Shown here in pieces: positions 21,815-22,348 of a stretch of DNA of 22,348 nucleotides (positions within the stretch are counted from its first letter, which is position 1; each line of letters begins with the position of its first letter). The DNA is from JACRCE01 sp038043305 (GTDB taxonomy: Bacteria > Desulfobacterota > GWC2-55-46). The stretch lies in NCBI GenBank assembly GCA_038043305.1, contig JBBTCG010000092.1, positions 1-22,348 of the forward strand, in the 5' to 3' direction. A program made the translations under genes and the position numbers. The notes beneath the pieces were generated by a model that ran no database searches, had not been told where the DNA came from, and saw only the letters and a list, made by a program, of their open reading frames with translations.

Positions 21815-22348
21815 TTAAAAATAGGTAACTTCTCCCTCGACAAGCTGTTTTGCTGACCTGCCCTTAACGGCCTTCTTGTCCTTCCCGTTGCTTACGATGG
21901 TTTCGTGGGTATCCCTCTGTTTGTCCATCACATAATAGTTAAACAGGCCGTCAATGCTGAACTCGGACGTAACGCAGTCGGGGTCAGAGCAGTCAGGCGT
22001 GCATTTTCCCTGTCTGTTTATGCAGTATTTCAGATGATCAAGGTATTTGTTCGTATCGGTCAGGGTTCGCATCACAAGCCCTATCTGCTGACTAAGGATG
22101 TCCTGAAACTGCACGTCCGCGAGAAGCTCCAACACCTGCGCCGAAACCTTCTTGCTGCTTGTCCTCACCTGTTCGAGTATCTTCTTATTGAGCCCGTCGA
22201 GGGCGCTGTAGCTTTCGCCCAATTTAGCGAGCTGGCCTTCGAGGTTTTTAAGGAGTTGGGACTCCTGGCGGCTTGCCTGCTGGTTTATCTTGTTGGAAAA
22301 CTGCGTCTCTATGTCATTGGCCATCTGCATCATGGCATGGCCTATCTT
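21815..22348 (-). CDS. CheZ-like CheY-P phosphatase with a four-cysteine cluster, N-terminus possibly cut by the window edge
   Basis: The predominantly helical protein is open to the window edge. An ATG at 22333 would give 172 residues, but the five codons upstream in frame (KIGHA) have no stop, so the real start may lie outside. LLADVQFQDILSQQIGLVM resembles the active-site helix of CheZ (FQDLTGQ), with Asp78 and Gln82 in DxxxQ spacing, the residues that dephosphorylate CheY-P. After it, Cys104, 111, 115 and 120 form a CX6CX3CX4C cluster that could bind a metal, which is not usual for CheZ. The C-terminal tail (VEGEVTYF) does not show the typical CheZ CheY-binding helix. The adjacent cheY supports a CheZ-like role. 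Confidence 0.6.
   Translation of the reverse strand, partial: KIGHAMMQMANDIETQFSNKINQQASRQESQLLKNLEGQLAKLGESYSALDGLNKKILEQVRTSSKKVSAQVLELLADVQFQDILSQQIGLVMRTLTDTNKYLDHLKYCINRQGKCTPDCSDPDCVTSEFSIDGLFNYYVMDKQRDTHETIVSNGKDKKAVKGRSAKQLVEGEVTYF

Overview
The window is a compact, gene-dense bacterial segment of intermediate GC. It comes from a Gram-negative bacterium: there is a lipoprotein, a Sec-type signal anchor, two-component kinases and a full set of chemotaxis genes. The HD-GYP protein with a YPxGHP N-terminus, the PPi-type phosphofructokinase and the che gene style suggest a deltaproteobacterial (Desulfobacterota) or Nitrospirota-like lineage. That placement is inferred from gene style only and is not firm. 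No rRNA, tRNA, CRISPR array or transposase was seen.

Left block (1-6709, minus strand): a likely co-transcribed run reading radA, then a TPR protein with a PgaB-type glycoside-hydrolase domain, a cysteine-bearing Crp/Fnr regulator, a membrane histidine kinase with no adjacent response regulator, a phosphofructokinase with the residues of PPi-dependent enzymes, and a small lipoprotein.

Middle (6710-11897): a 316-bp divergent intergenic region holds two different palindromic repeats and a good sigma70 promoter. It drives a two-gene plus-strand operon: a HEAT-repeat protein and an HD-GYP protein that share one N-terminal domain and overlap by 4 bp. After a hairpin-rich spacer come a visibly more AT-rich divergent pair (FMN split-barrel protein and HxlR regulator) and a zinc-ribbon SAM methyltransferase.

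Right block (11926-22348, minus strand): a large chemotaxis cluster. In transcription order it is a CheZ-like phosphatase (cut by the window edge), CheY, an MntA/HepT toxin-antitoxin pair, a STAS protein, CheA, an MCP, CheW, CheR, a histidine-kinase homologue whose phospho-accepting His is replaced by Asn, CheD and CheB. Signal flow is complete: MCP to CheW/CheA to CheY or CheB, adaptation by CheR/CheB/CheD, and signal decay by the CheZ-like protein. Unusual points are two MshEN-like motifs inside CheA, a CheR/CheB-tethering-type C-terminus on the MCP, the kinase homologue lacking its His, and a toxin-antitoxin pair inside the operon.

At least five kinds of short palindromic repeat lie in the gaps between genes, and one copy is read through as coding sequence. 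Two of these families occur both near radA and inside the che cluster.
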